This document shows, piece by piece, positions 43,174-54,484 of a stretch of 64,000 nucleotides of DNA. The translations under genes were made by a program, and so were the position numbers. The first letter of the stretch is position 1, and each line of letters starts with the position of its first letter. Below the pieces are notes generated by a model. It made no database searches and was not told the DNA's origin. It worked only from the letters and a program-made list of their open reading frames with translations. This stretch comes from Fistulifera solaris (taxonomy: Eukaryota > Bacillariophyta > Bacillariophyceae > Naviculales > Stauroneidaceae): contig AP026129.1 in the NCBI GenBank assembly GCA_030295235.1, positions 1,116,001-1,180,000 of the forward strand, read 5' to 3'.

Positions 43174-46100
43174 ATGGCCACAGATGAATGGACGTTTCGT
43201 ATTCGTTTCTTGTCGCCCGTCGATGGGCAGCAACTCATTGAGCTGCGTCAAGCGCGTCCGTCGAAAGATAGCGATCATCCTAAATCCCATTCAACTTGTA
43301 ACGACGATGAACGGGCGTCTCTGTTGCTACAAAACAGTACAACAGTGTCTTCTACTGGATGGATGCTCACCAGTCCGTTTTGGAGTATCCAGTCATCAAT
43401 CTTGCTTTCGCTCACTTATTTCCCCGCATGGCAAGCTTTGCCAGAATACACTACACACGTGTGCTCTAGCTGTTGCTGCTGTCACGTAGAAAGCTGTTGT
43501 GGAATAAAAAAAGACTTGTTTACGGAATATTTCACTGTCGAGGACGTGGTGAGAGTGCAAATGGTGGAGGCCCGTCAAATACGAGGAGTTGGAATTTGTC
43601 GTGCGATCCAACTGCATCTTCGACCTTTGCTGTACGATGCTTCCTCGAATCCTATTCCTCCGCAATTTCAGTCCGCGTGGGAGACTCATCTGGAGCACAT
43701 GGAACACAATCAAAGCGAACTCTCGGAACAACAATCGAATGACTACTCATCGAACGATAGCAACAACACGGGGCCAATTCTGACATTTTGCTTATCGTCA
43801 ACACAAACGGACCCACCATTGCTGTGGAAAGTGGAAATCCCCGCGCTCAAAACTGCCATTGCGATGGAAACGATTACACTACTGGAGGGGGAAACTGCAT
43901 GCAGCTGGCAGCGGCTATTTTCCCACGCACACGTACGTCAATGGGTTTCAATCTTGGACCTTTTCCGGATCAATTCCACGTGGGGCACCCCAACCCCAGT
44001 CTGCCATGCCCGATCGAGTGAGCCGTGCGTTCAATGCGGGTGGCGCTCCTCCCCCGACCGATGCTACATTACTGGCGTCGAGTCCACGACCTTACGTGCC
44101 TAATGACGATTTTGTTCCCACCTATACATCCGATTTCTTTACCTGCATCTCGTCCGATGGTGAGACGACGGAACAAATGTATCCGCCGCTGGACGAAACA
44201 GGAGGTCCGGCGTGTGTCATGGGTTGGTTGTCTCAGCGTCAGCAGTTTGGAATTATTACCGCTGATAGTAATCTGGAACGGTTGCAAATGCACGCTTCGT
44301 GTCAAGGGCAGATCCTGTTGCCAAATGGACGTATTGTTACGGATTGGGCCTACGTGCAACTGACTACTCCACATTCCTATGACGAAGAACCGATGGTCTA
44401 CTTCTTGCACGCTGTAGCTGCCTACAATGAGGCACGTCCTATGGCCAATTTGTTGACGGGATGGTGCAGCTGGTATGTCTTTTATCAGAATATATCGGAA
44501 ACTATTTTACGAGAGAACTTTGTTACTTTAAAAGAAATGAGGACGCATGTTCCAACGAATGTAGCAGTTGTCGATGACGGTTACATGACAGCGTGGGGTG
44601 ATTGGGACTCATGCAAACCGGGACAATTCCCGTCCAGTCTGGGTGTCGTGGCGGATGATATTCGGAAGAATCAAATGCGCCCCGGTTTATGGCTTGCTCC
44701 GTTTGCAGCGGACAAGCATTCTCTTTGACGAAAGGGCATCCCGAGTGGATCATACGAAACAATATTGGATTACCTGCGAACTCCTCCAACTGCGGCAAGT
44801 TTTTCTATGGTCTTGACGCAACCAATCCAGCAGTGAGACGGCATGTGCATGATGCTATCGAGCGAGCAGTAAAGCAATGGGGTTATTCTGTATTGAAGAT
44901 CGACTTTTTGTATGCTGCTTGTTTGGAAGGGAGTGGTAAATATGATTTGTCCATGAGTCGAGCCCAGGCCATGCACGTTGCGATGCAGACTATTCGAAAA
45001 GCGGCAGGCTCAACTACTTTTTTGATTGGTTGTGGTTGCCCTGTCGCCAGTGGAATTGGAATCGTGGATGCGATGCGAGTTTCGGCTGATACGGGGCCTG
45101 CGTGGTAAGTCTGCGCCAATCGCTGAATAAGATGCGTTATCTATTTCTAATCAACAAATAATTTTGTTAGGTATCCTCAATTCCCTTTTCCTTGGTGGGA
45201 TCATGGAACACTGCCTTCACTGAAAGCGATGATACGTAACTCGATAACTCGCGCTCCACTTGGACACCGTTGGTGGCACAACGACCCTGACTGTTTAATG
45301 CTGGGAAATCACACGAGTTTAACAGACATTGAAGTAGCAAGTGCTGCGTCGATTGTTGCAATGACCTGCGGGATGTTACTTTTGTCTGACGATCTTCCAA
45401 AAGTTAGTCCCAAGCGAATGAATATTTTGTCCAAAATCTTCCCCTTGACCGGAATTCCAGCAGTTGTTCTGGTAAGTCAGATCACTGTTACAGGTTAGTA
45501 ACGATCGCATATTCATAACTGAAATCCCATCCTCTCTTTAGGATTTACATTCAACCAAGGATGGAATACCACGACTTCTTCGATTATGGGCGACGGATAA
45601 ATTCGATATGCTGGATAGTTTTCGAAGCTCGATGTCGTTAGACGAAGAATTCGATCATAACGCGGAAGCTACGTACTTTGCCAGGCAAGCATCCTTTAAT
45701 CCTGATCGAGAATCGGTGGCTTTAAATGAAAGAAATAGAACTTGTATTCACGTCACGAAAGGCTTAGGAACATGGACAATTGTTTCGATCAGTAACTGGA
45801 CAGACAGTCCAGTTGTTTCTTGCATTCCTCCTGCTGCTTTACTTCCTTTAGGAGGTTCTTTAGAAGATAATGAAGAGGCATCTACTGATTCCTTTAGTTC
45901 TGCAAAGGCTAATGAGCCCGGTAGACACGGATATCACACTTTAGCGTTCTGGTCTTGCAAGTACAACTGGATACCAGATCACAGAAAAAATCCCGAGCAA
46001 ACGATCAGCAGACGACTGAATGCCCATGAAACTGAGATCTATCATATAAAGCCCGTGACACCAGAAAAACCCCAATATATTGGAGGCAATCTTCATTTTT

Positions 46101-46399
46101 CGTGTGGAAAAGAAGTACGATCTTTCTACGTAAATTTTAATAACAACAGAGCGAGGATTTGTCTGGAAACGAACTACTATAGGAATGGATCAATCCTATT
46201 GTACATTCCGCGGACCACTCTCGACAAGCTGCAAGTTACTGTGACGGGGAAACCGGAGGGTCAGTGGAGTGCTGTTGGTAATATCCCCCGCATAAGTGAC
46301 AATGGAAGCCATCAGTTGGCTGGTCGCGTCGTGCAAATTCCTATTGAGATCTTCGCTGATAAGCGTTCACACGACGGTGAGATTGAAATTGAGTACTAA
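43174..46399 (+). CDS. glycoside hydrolase family 36 alpha-galactosidase-type enzyme
   Basis: Large GH36-like hydrolase (about 1,030 residues), expected to cleave alpha-galactosides. Exons: 43174-45104, 45171-45471, 45542-46399, with 66- and 70-bp GT-AG introns. The N-terminal beta domain leads to FVNGFQSW-type and FSGS motifs, written here as YVNGFQSWTFSGS. The barrel has LTGWCSWYVFYQNISETI, VAVVDDGYMTAWGDW, GLWLAPFAADKHS and WVLKIDFLY-type VLKIDFLYAACL, whose Asp is the expected nucleophile. HNDPDCLML carries the acid/base Asp. The pattern WLAPFAADK resembles bacterial and archaeal enzymes more than plant raffinose synthases. The frame changes at about 43918-43923 and again at about 44722-44728. 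No signal peptide is visible. Substrate could also be a related alpha-linked glycan. Confidence 0.85.
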
Positions 46400-46544
46400 T
46401 AAAAGTAAATCACTTCGAACTCAAGCTAAGTAGTCGCACAACCCTGACACTAGCCAAAATGATCAGTCGTTTTACCCAATTGCACGTTGATTTGCGACAA
46501 TAAAAAGATTGATTATAAAAATTTAATAAGGGAATCGCGGCTCA

Positions 46545-48741
46545 TTATACCAGCTGTTGCCCCCACCTGTCGGCTTTCTTTGCCTTTTCCCTACGACGAT
46601 CGGAATATGAAGCCGTGTAATCGTTCACCAAACTACCAAATCCTCTTTCGTCATCTTCAGCGCGGAAACTGCTCCCGGTTCTAGAATATTGTCGAGATGA
46701 ATTATTGTTGACCCCAAACAGCGAGTCGTAGTCGTCCGTAAAAGTGATCGCCGCGAACCATTCGTACAGGAAGACGACATGACCGATGAATTTAGTGGTC
46801 GCGTCAGCGGATCTTCAACTTTCTGCAATGAATCCGTATTACAATCTCGGATTCTGTCCGAGTAGGGTAGTTTGACTTTTCCTTGGGCTAAGCCATTCAC
46901 ATAGGAGCAGTGCCAACCGCCTGTAGCAGAATGCTTTAGTTCGACATCTTCAACATCGAATGCATTGAGATATCCGATGACCTTCGCACGGTCAGTCGTG
47001 GCTTCGTAATGATTTTGGCGACCTCTCATGTACAGCATACAGAAAAAGACGGCAGAAACGAGAACAACCAGCACACAAATCAACACCACGTATGTTTGCT
47101 GGGAAGAGTCTTGTTCTTCTATTTCTGGTAGCGATACCGGCGGAAGTATGTGCCCTCCATTGCTATCAGCACTTTCATCAAAAGGAAGATACATTTTGCC
47201 ATCAGGTGCGATAGACATGGCGAAGACGTCGCTATTGTCGACATCTGTTTTTTGTCGAAAGAGTGGCCCTAAAGTGTTTCCAACTAAAAGCGCATTCCCT
47301 TCGCCATCGACGTGCAGGCCACCACGCCATGCTATTTCATCATCGTGCGTGCTTCCAAACTGTTTTGTGAATACCACCTCTCCATCTGCGTCCATGAGTT
47401 TTTCGACAAAGATATCTTGTCCACCAGAGGCGCGAGCAGTTGCCGAGTGGACTCGAGCGCCATTAGTTACATGACCAGCCCACCATACATGACCATCTGC
47501 CGGAGAAACAGCACATGAAACGCCAAACAGGCGTGCTTCTCTAGCAGTGTCCTGTTCATTGACAGAAAGTTGTCGAATCCATACCATTTGCATTTCGTCT
47601 GTGTTAGTTCCAACTTGTAGTTTCATGATAAATGCATCTTGAATGGATTTTCCCTTCCCAGTGACAGAGAGGGATCCAGTCGTTGCTCCCACAATGTAGA
47701 CATGATTTCCGTCGGCATGCTCCCCGTATCCATGGCCGCACATCCCATAAATGAACTCAGAACTATGGTCCGTCGACTCCACTCGAAAGGTGCTATACAT
47801 CCCATTTTCCTCAGTAACGGATGGAACTAAACCGGTAGTGCTGAATTTGGTCACAAAGCCATCGAGACTTTCGCTGGGTTCCAAGATGTTTTGCGAAGAA
47901 AAGCTTTTCCAAAGCCACGGCCTTGTCCATACGTGTGTCCAGCAACAATGAGAGTGTCGTCATTAATCTTTAGCATCCCGGCAACGTATACAGAGCCACC
48001 GTCTCCGGGCTCGTAAAAAGCGCGATGCTTTTGGACAAGAGTTTTAGTAATATTTCCTGTAGGCACTACATCTTGGATTCCATACGACTCCAATATAAGC
48101 CCGTAAGTCTTTCCAACAGGTAAAACCAAGTTGGGGTCCATCGCTGGTAAGCCATCTCCATTTGGTGTGCTCTGATCTGTCTTCATGCTGGCAATGTAAA
48201 TGTTATTATCGGAAGGGCTTGTTGTCGTACTTATAGGATAGACAGCAGCAGCCTGCTGTAAGACGAGCCCTCCCAGCAAATCGAATTTCGACGCTTCATC
48301 CTTGTTGCGCATCAGATCCATAATAAAACCATATCGGTAATTTCGAAGGACTGCCCCTCGATTATAGAGAGCTTCCAAGTTTCCCGTGGTATCACTGCCC
48401 GAGTGTCCGGCAATGAAAATACGGTTCTCGTGCAACATCAAGTGACTGCAGGCTTGCGATGTGCTAATTGGATCGGCTCCATCGACAGCGCTGTGCCCAT
48501 ATGTATGCTCTAGAGTAAATCCACCATTTTCAACTGCGGCGAGAAAGCATCGATAGGACATGCTCTTGCCCGTATCGTAAGACGAGCCCGTCAGAAGCAA
48601 TCGGCCAGAGGTCGGATCTTTCACAAAGGACGAAGCAAAAGTCCCTTGGCCGGCAGCAGGCCCCATTTGGATGCCATAGGGCTCCGTCGTTCCCATCACC
48701 GCAATTGCATGCAGCAGCAATAGTGCGACTCGATACTGCAT
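46545..48741 (-). CDS. single-pass membrane protein with large beta-propeller-like ectodomain
   Basis: The signal peptide is MQYRVALLLLHAIAVMG. A long extracellular part follows with recurring blocks such as LLLTGSSYDTG, IFIAGHSGSDTTG, VYVAGMLKINDD, VYIVGATTGSLS and ALLVGNTLGPLF. The spacing and repeated G/H-x-S/T turns resemble SBBP-type beta-propellers. Then comes one membrane helix (TYVVLICVLVVLVSAVFFCMLYM) and a cytosolic tail. The frame changes at A4 47899-47902 (adding one base gives FSSQNILEPSESLDG) and again near 46746. The second correction gives a tail FTDDYDSLFGVNNNSSRQ... ending at 46545, which looks more natural than the uncorrected end at 46625. This looks like a receptor or adhesion protein of unknown ligand. 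Confidence 0.68.
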
Positions 48742-49631
48742 GATTGAGTGTGTGTTATGTGGAAAAAATGCACAGCTGCGAAAGGTGATTTGCCGACTGA
48801 AACTGATACAATTCGAGAATGAATAGCAGCGAGAGAATGGAACGCGAAGTAAAAATGAGCTTTGAGAGTCGATCGTGCCGTGGAAGAATATGTCAGATTG
48901 AGATTGAGGCCTTCAGCTAAGCACCGCGTCGACAACAATCTGATGAACAGAAAGCAACAACGAACGGCTAGTTTTCCAATAAGAAAGAAATCAATGAAAC
49001 GCCAAAAAAGTGGCCGTTGGAGTGAAAAAATTGAAATGCGTCGACGTTTGACTACAACTGGTACATCATTAAGAGATACAAAGTACTGCACGAAACATGT
49101 ATAGTATGGGGTACCGGTAAGAATTGCTAAACGCAAGATGTCGGATCATACTTAACAGTAAATAGGACCGTTGGAAGTTGAGACACAATTTTTAGTTAAA
49201 TTTATAAAACTCTTACTGGTATTGAAAAATACAGGTTAATTCTCAGTGCAGCTAACACCATGCTATTTCAGAAACTTGCCGCAAGCGAGAAGGGCAACTT
49301 TGTTTATGTTGTTCGGAGTGTAATATTAGTCTCAATCTCGTAGCTACAATAGATACCACAATGAACAATCGAAAAAGGCTTGGGGCCTTTAATTTGAACT
49401 ACAATCAACTATCAACGATATTCCATTCCCTATGAAAACTTTATTCCTTACTGGCACTACCGGGACATAGATTACATGGGCTCATGTAACACATAATGTA
49501 CTCTTTTATTCCGAGCATCCCAAATCTCAACAACACCCAAGACCAACGACCAACATTCTTTCACAACTGCTTCATGATGATCAATCGATAAGCTTTTTTC
49601 TATTTCCTCTTTTGAGGGGTAACAAGTTACC
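48742..49631. other. intergenic region between divergent genes
   Basis: About 890 bp. Open frames on both strands (48696-49136, 48862-49104) overlap each other and show no family features. A GGTACCGGTAAG motif lies at about 49111-49122. No gene is supported. Confidence 0.45.
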
Positions 49632-50911
49632 ATGACGACTAGCTTTTTAATACACACGGCAGCTGTTGACAGCAGATCCGATGTACCATGGCGATCGGAT
49701 GAACCCTTGCGTATTGGGGAATCGCCGTCGGGGCGTCGGCGTCAACGACAGTCGTCACCATGGGCATCTTTCGTTCCGGATTACAGATACGCAACCAATT
49801 CGTTTGTTGGAGATTTCTTAGGAAAATCAGAAATCACGATGCTGCAGAAGACACACAAAGAACACTTTTCGAAATTTTTTGCCGATATTCAATGCGAATC
49901 GTTGTTGGTCAAAGACAGTCAAAACCCGTTCCTCCTCTTGAGATACGAATCTGACAAATTACTCGAAGAAAACGACGAAGACAATTTCTATCAGGCAATC
50001 CGAAAAAATTACTCGCATTCACTGAAAGAAACAATAAACGCCCATCCTGCAAAATCACAATTGCCTTATATTGTGGACAGTCGTAAGCCGACTACTACCA
50101 AACAACTTCTTGCTACCTTTTACGGTAGACAAACACACGTCACAGAAACAATAGACTTGACAAAACTTTCCGATCATCTGTGCTTCGATGACGGCGACGA
50201 CAAAGTTTACAACTACAACTTACGATCAAGTAGCCTTCTGGCTTCTTCGGTGCATCCTCTACTTCGACCATCCTTACTCAATTTTCGCAAGCGAAGGCCC
50301 ATGGTCCTTTCGAAAGGTCGAAGCTCTCATAGGAGAGGCTCCACCACAAGTTGTAGCACGTTGAGTAGTTTCGAGTCGTTTAGCAGTTTCACGCACATTA
50401 AATCGTGCGAAAGCTCTCCGTCGGACGCCAAGAAATCGCCTTCGGTTCTGGGGTCTTCGCTTCGTATTCTCTTACAAACCAATCATCACCAAAAAGTCGC
50501 TCCAACCAGTGTATCTGTACCTACGGAGACAACCGGTGAAACCATTTTGATACTATCATTTTGAACGTCGAAGCCATAGAAGATGATGATGATGGTGTTG
50601 ATGCCATCGATATAACCGATGTACAAGTGAACACGCGAAAGTTAAGCACGAAGCAGCCACGGGAACCAAACGATCACACCGAAACAACGAAAGAGAGTGC
50701 GAAATTAATAGAGAAGGCGACAACCGACTACAATAAATCCGAAGCTTCATTGGATTTTTGGAATGTTGGAAAAGCCGAAAAGAGACGAGCTCGCAGAATC
50801 TCTGCTCTAGATGACACACCTCTTTCTATGTTCCAGCCCAGCGTTTCGACAACACAAGCAGAGAGCTCATCTGGTTTGATGTTCCTCTTTGATCCCAGTT
50901 CTTCCGTTTAA
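49632..50911 (+). CDS. Ser-rich protein, function unknown
   Basis: Not a recognised family. The N-terminal third looks partly ordered (FVPDYRYATNSFVGDFLGKS ... HKEHFSKFFADIQCESLL). It continues with disordered Ser-rich segments (SSHRRGSTTSCSTLSSFESF) and an acidic patch (EAIEDDDDGVDAIDITD). The C-terminus has a basic site next to a possible phosphosite (RRARRISALDDTPLSMF) and ends FDPSSSV. The frame changes at T4 50559-50562; adding one T continues the protein without a stop. The product would be about 425 residues. The start MTTSFLIHTAAVDSR is chosen as the first in-frame ATG. No membrane segment is seen. Confidence 0.55.
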
Positions 50912-51459
50912 ATCAAGTGCTCTATTCTTCAGTTGCAGGACAAATTACCTGATTCAAATGGCATGGCATTGATTCGTATGTACAGTACAGATCTGTTTAC
51001 ACCAAACGCGAGGAGTCGGCGGTGACTGACGGTCGTCCTAATGTGGTGCGAAGGGACCAGGCAGGTCGAATGCCTCAAGCTGGAAGCATTTTCTAGGAAA
51101 ATGGAATTCTTCTGGTTTTTATTCGTTCGTGTTTCTAAATCGCCTAAAAATTAGGTTAATCTACTTTGGAGACTACAGTCCACCTCGCAATAGCATAATT
51201 TGGCATGAGCTTGTTTTTTTGATAAATTGTTCTGGTTTTTGAAAAGTCTGTTGGGTACTGTATCACGACAGAAGAAACTACCTTTAAATTTTTCATTAGC
51301 ATACTTGGATGACAGAGCCGTTGGGTAGACGTTAAACAGAACACAATCCACGGCTTGGAAATAGAGATGCAGCATTTTCTGCAGCTCTCTTGTTCATTTG
51401 AGTAACAAAATTCACCCCATTCATCATCGTTCATCATAAACACCAAACGAAACGTCGAC
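50912..51459. other. intergenic region
   Basis: About 550 bp between two genes on the same strand. An antisense open frame at 51156-51461 has no features. Nothing else is seen. Confidence 0.5.
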
Positions 51460-53040
51460 ATGAGGTCCTTGAAAACTATGTCCTACTCAGATGACTTCGG
51501 CGAGGAAGGTTTCGATGTTAACGATGAAAACATCGATGAGGAAAGATACGGTGCTTCGAAGAATAAAAGCAGGGTCGATTTGCTTTACACAACAGACGCA
51601 AATCGGATGAGGTCTCGCCGATGTTTCTGGATTATTGGTGTCTTAATTGTGACATCGATAGTAGCTGCCGTAGCAGTCGTCATGCTTTTTTTGAACGGAG
51701 ATGAAGCACACAAGCAAACTGCGATTGTAGATGTTCCTACACAAGAAGCAGCGCCGATTGGCAATACCCCCACAGAAGATGCACCTGTCGCAGCCCCCGT
51801 AGCACGGCTTTCTGCCAACGAGATACTATTGCGCGAAAAGTCACGACTCGGGGGAATCGAGTTCGACAATCACGCAACCTATCAGTCCAAGGCGTTGGCT
51901 TGGCTCGAAGATAATCCGTTCTCTTCCAGTGCCAATAAAACGATATCGGACGAAGAGCGCTTACTTCAACGTTTCAGTCTGGCTTGTATCCATTTTAGTA
52001 CCAATAAGGTTTCAAACGTGTATACAGAGGCTCAATTTACGGGCTACGGGCTTCAACCGTGGAATCGTGATGACGGCTGGTTGGATGCGGAAGATGAATG
52101 CACGTGGTATGCGATCGTTTGCAATGCTGACGGCTACGTCATTGAAATCAATTTGACGAAAAATGCTCTGACAGGGACGTTCCCTTACGAGGTTTCTTAT
52201 TTGAAGGAATATCTTGAGGTATTGAATTTGGATGCCAACTTCTTTCACAACAAAGATCATGATGGACATGCGTTCATTAAGGAACTTCAGAACTTACGCG
52301 CAATGAGTGTACGTGATACATTTATGCAGTATAACGGCATTCCGCCTCATTACGGTCATCTCCCGCGCTTGCAATCTTTAGATATCAGCTATGTTGTATA
52401 CACCGGAAGCACTGCGGACAACTTCATGCAGGCGATAGAGAATCCCCTGCCAGAGCTTGTCTTCCTCGATATTTCCGGAAATTCGTTCAATGGTCCAATC
52501 CCAAATTCCATCATTAGCCTCCCTAATCTCACAGCCTTTTATGCTGTCAATAGCAACGTCGAAAGTGACGTCTCTTTTGTTGCAAATATGGGGAACGTAA
52601 TTGAAGTTTGGCTCGACGAAAATCCTGGTCTCACTGGTCGCCTTCCAGAAAGCCTGGATAGCATCACAAGCCTTCGATCTTTTGCCATAACAGAATGCAG
52701 CTTGACAGGGCCCATTCCTACCTCCATGGGTAACTTGGTGGCGTTACAGCAGGTTTGGTTGTATGGAAACCAGTTAGACGGTCAAGTGCCTTCCTCTTTG
52801 GGCAGCCTCCTAAAGCTAGAGACATTCGAAGTGCACAATAACTTACTGACAGGATCAATGCCGACACAAATGTGCACCAACATGATAACTGGTGTTCTTC
52901 AAACTCTTCAAGCGGACTGTCCGGACGAGATTCAGTGCACATGCTGTTCCTGCTGCGGATCGTCGTGCGGACGAGAACCCAGTTATGGAGGTCGCAGACA
53001 ACTATGGGAACGACCTGAGCGAAAGGAGCGACTTAATTAA
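51460..53040 (+). CDS. leucine-rich-repeat type II membrane protein
   Basis: A short acidic N-terminal cytosolic part (to about residue 50) is followed by one membrane helix (CFWIIGVLIVTSIVAAVAVV, about 55-78) and a Pro/Thr/Ala-rich stalk. The LRR ectodomain begins with a capping segment DDGWLDAEDECTWYAIVCNADG, as in plant-type LRR proteins. About eight plant-type repeats follow, for example LVFLDISGNSFNGPIPNSI, SLRSFAITECSLTGPIPTSM and ALQQVWLYGNQLDGQVPSSL. The C-terminal cap is Cys-rich (CTCCSCCGSSCG). This single-pass layout is common in diatoms; a role in surface recognition is inferred. There is no kinase domain. The 526-codon frame is intact. Confidence 0.83.
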   Translation: MRSLKTMSYSDDFGEEGFDVNDENIDEERYGASKNKSRVDLLYTTDANRMRSRRCFWIIGVLIVTSIVAAVAVVMLFLNGDEAHKQTAIVDVPTQEAAPIGNTPTEDAPVAAPVARLSANEILLREKSRLGGIEFDNHATYQSKALAWLEDNPFSSSANKTISDEERLLQRFSLACIHFSTNKVSNVYTEAQFTGYGLQPWNRDDGWLDAEDECTWYAIVCNADGYVIEINLTKNALTGTFPYEVSYLKEYLEVLNLDANFFHNKDHDGHAFIKELQNLRAMSVRDTFMQYNGIPPHYGHLPRLQSLDISYVVYTGSTADNFMQAIENPLPELVFLDISGNSFNGPIPNSIISLPNLTAFYAVNSNVESDVSFVANMGNVIEVWLDENPGLTGRLPESLDSITSLRSFAITECSLTGPIPTSMGNLVALQQVWLYGNQLDGQVPSSLGSLLKLETFEVHNNLLTGSMPTQMCTNMITGVLQTLQADCPDEIQCTCCSCCGSSCGREPSYGGRRQLWERPERKERLN

Positions 53041-53827
53041 CAAGAGCTGACTAAAATATGCTGGGTGCCACGAGTGCATTTCAGTCATGAACCAACATTA
53101 TTCCAAGCTAGATCGTGAGTACATACTCACTAGGTTTTGTCCTTCTGTTAGTCAGCATAGCTAACAACGCTGTGAGTCATGTTTTGAAGACCTGTACGTC
53201 TTATTTATTCGCGTCAAAAGTTCTCGGACCTTTTGCTTTCCAAACTACTATCGGCAAGGATAGTGTTGGTGGAACTATGCCACAATTGCATTTTATTCTT
53301 GGTACTTAATTCAGCGTCTAAATCTTGCCGAAGAAACCAGTTCGTTTGTCCTTTTGGAAACAAAGGTGTTTTTTAAAGTCAGCAAACACACGCATCAACC
53401 GCTTGTGAAGGAGGTCAGATTGACTGGTTTCATGAAAGTTGCTATCGGTATTCACAAAGTAGGATTATGCAGCATCATCACCCGTTACAATCTTGTCATC
53501 TGCAAATATTGACTCTAGCTCCCTCTACCTGGTAGTCCAAAAGTCCAAACCTTGTCCGCGTCCGTCCCCCGTCCCTCTAGCAACTTGTTGACGTCGTCCG
53601 TCTGTCGTACTTTCCAAGAAGGATGAAGTATGAAGTCAAAGATCTACTTACTTTTCAGTCTAGAGTGGCCAGCCGTCAATGTCAACCGCAGCAACAGCGC
53701 GTCGAAATAAACAAGAAAAAGCTGATGGCTGCCGCTCTTCATCATCATCATCCTTTTATACGCTAAGCATCGCTAAACATTGTTTGTAAGCAAGATTTTT
53801 TTGGTAGGAAACTCTTGAAGTAGAACT
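53041..53827. other. intergenic region
   Basis: About 790 bp upstream of the plastid HU gene. An open frame at 53115-53309 starts only with GTG and has no support. No gene, repeat or RNA is recognised. Confidence 0.5.
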
Positions 53828-54315
53828 ATGCGGCTTTCAATTGTTTTAGTGGCGATCTGTATGAGCGTAGCCGATGCTTTTGTTCGAGGCGAGGTGAAAC
53901 CAACCTGCACCTTTGATGGGCTGCAAGCTCAGAGGTGCTCCACTGCTTTGTTTGCCGCAAAGGCTAGCAAGTCGAAGAAAGGTGCGAAAATGGCTTCAAA
54001 GAAAGCACCCGCCGTTGCGGAAAAGCCTGACACTTTCAAAAGGCGGACTTCGTCGCTGCTGTCTCCGAGAGAACAGGAATGACTAAGAAAGAAAGCGAAG
54101 TTGCGATTCAGGCCGTACTAGAAACAGTAATGGAAGAGGTTGGTGCAGGAAAACGCGTGAACCTTGTGGGTTTTGGATCCTTTACTCTCAAAGATCGATC
54201 AGCACGAAAAGGTCGCAATCCTCAAACTGGCGAGGAAATTGACATTCCTGCTAGCAAGGCCCCTGGTTTCACGGTCGCAAAGGCCTGGAAAGATATTGTC
54301 AATGGAAAAGCGTAA
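53828..54315 (+). CDS. plastid-targeted bacterial histone-like protein HU
   Basis: HU-type DNA-binding protein that compacts plastid DNA. The N-terminus is a bipartite plastid leader: signal peptide MRLSIVLVAICMSVADA followed by Phe18 and a basic transit-like region. A Lys/Ala-rich spacer (KASKSKKGAKMASKKAP) follows. The HU domain then runs from FKKADFVAAVSERTG through MTKKESEVAIQAVLETV, VNLVGFGSFTL, and the DNA-binding arm RKGRNPQTGEEIDIP to FTVAKAWKDIVN. The frame changes at A4 54038-54041: adding one A converts FKRRTSS into FKKADF, which fits the family precisely. Corrected length is about 163 residues. Confidence 0.9.
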
Positions 54316-54484
54316 CTAGTATAGCCGAGCTAGATTTAAAAGTTACGGACATTGTGTCTGATGATTGTTCGTATGTTATGTAGAAGGGCAGCACTCAAAA
54401 CGTAAAGTTTGGTATGTGTAATTAGAAAGCTTAATTCAAGCTACTTTTCTGTAAAAGGTATTGTAATAAAAGCTCATAGCATCA

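Noticed and set aside
43788-44021. Alternative frame inside the alpha-galactosidase gene
   Set aside because: The first frame (VEIPALKTAIAMETITLLEG) leads directly to YVNGFQSW after removing one base at about 43920, so the third frame is a shadow.
53115-53309. Open frame starting MSTYSLGFVLLLVSIANNAV with signal-peptide look
   Set aside because: The start codon is GTG and no further features support a gene; hydrophobicity alone is weak evidence.
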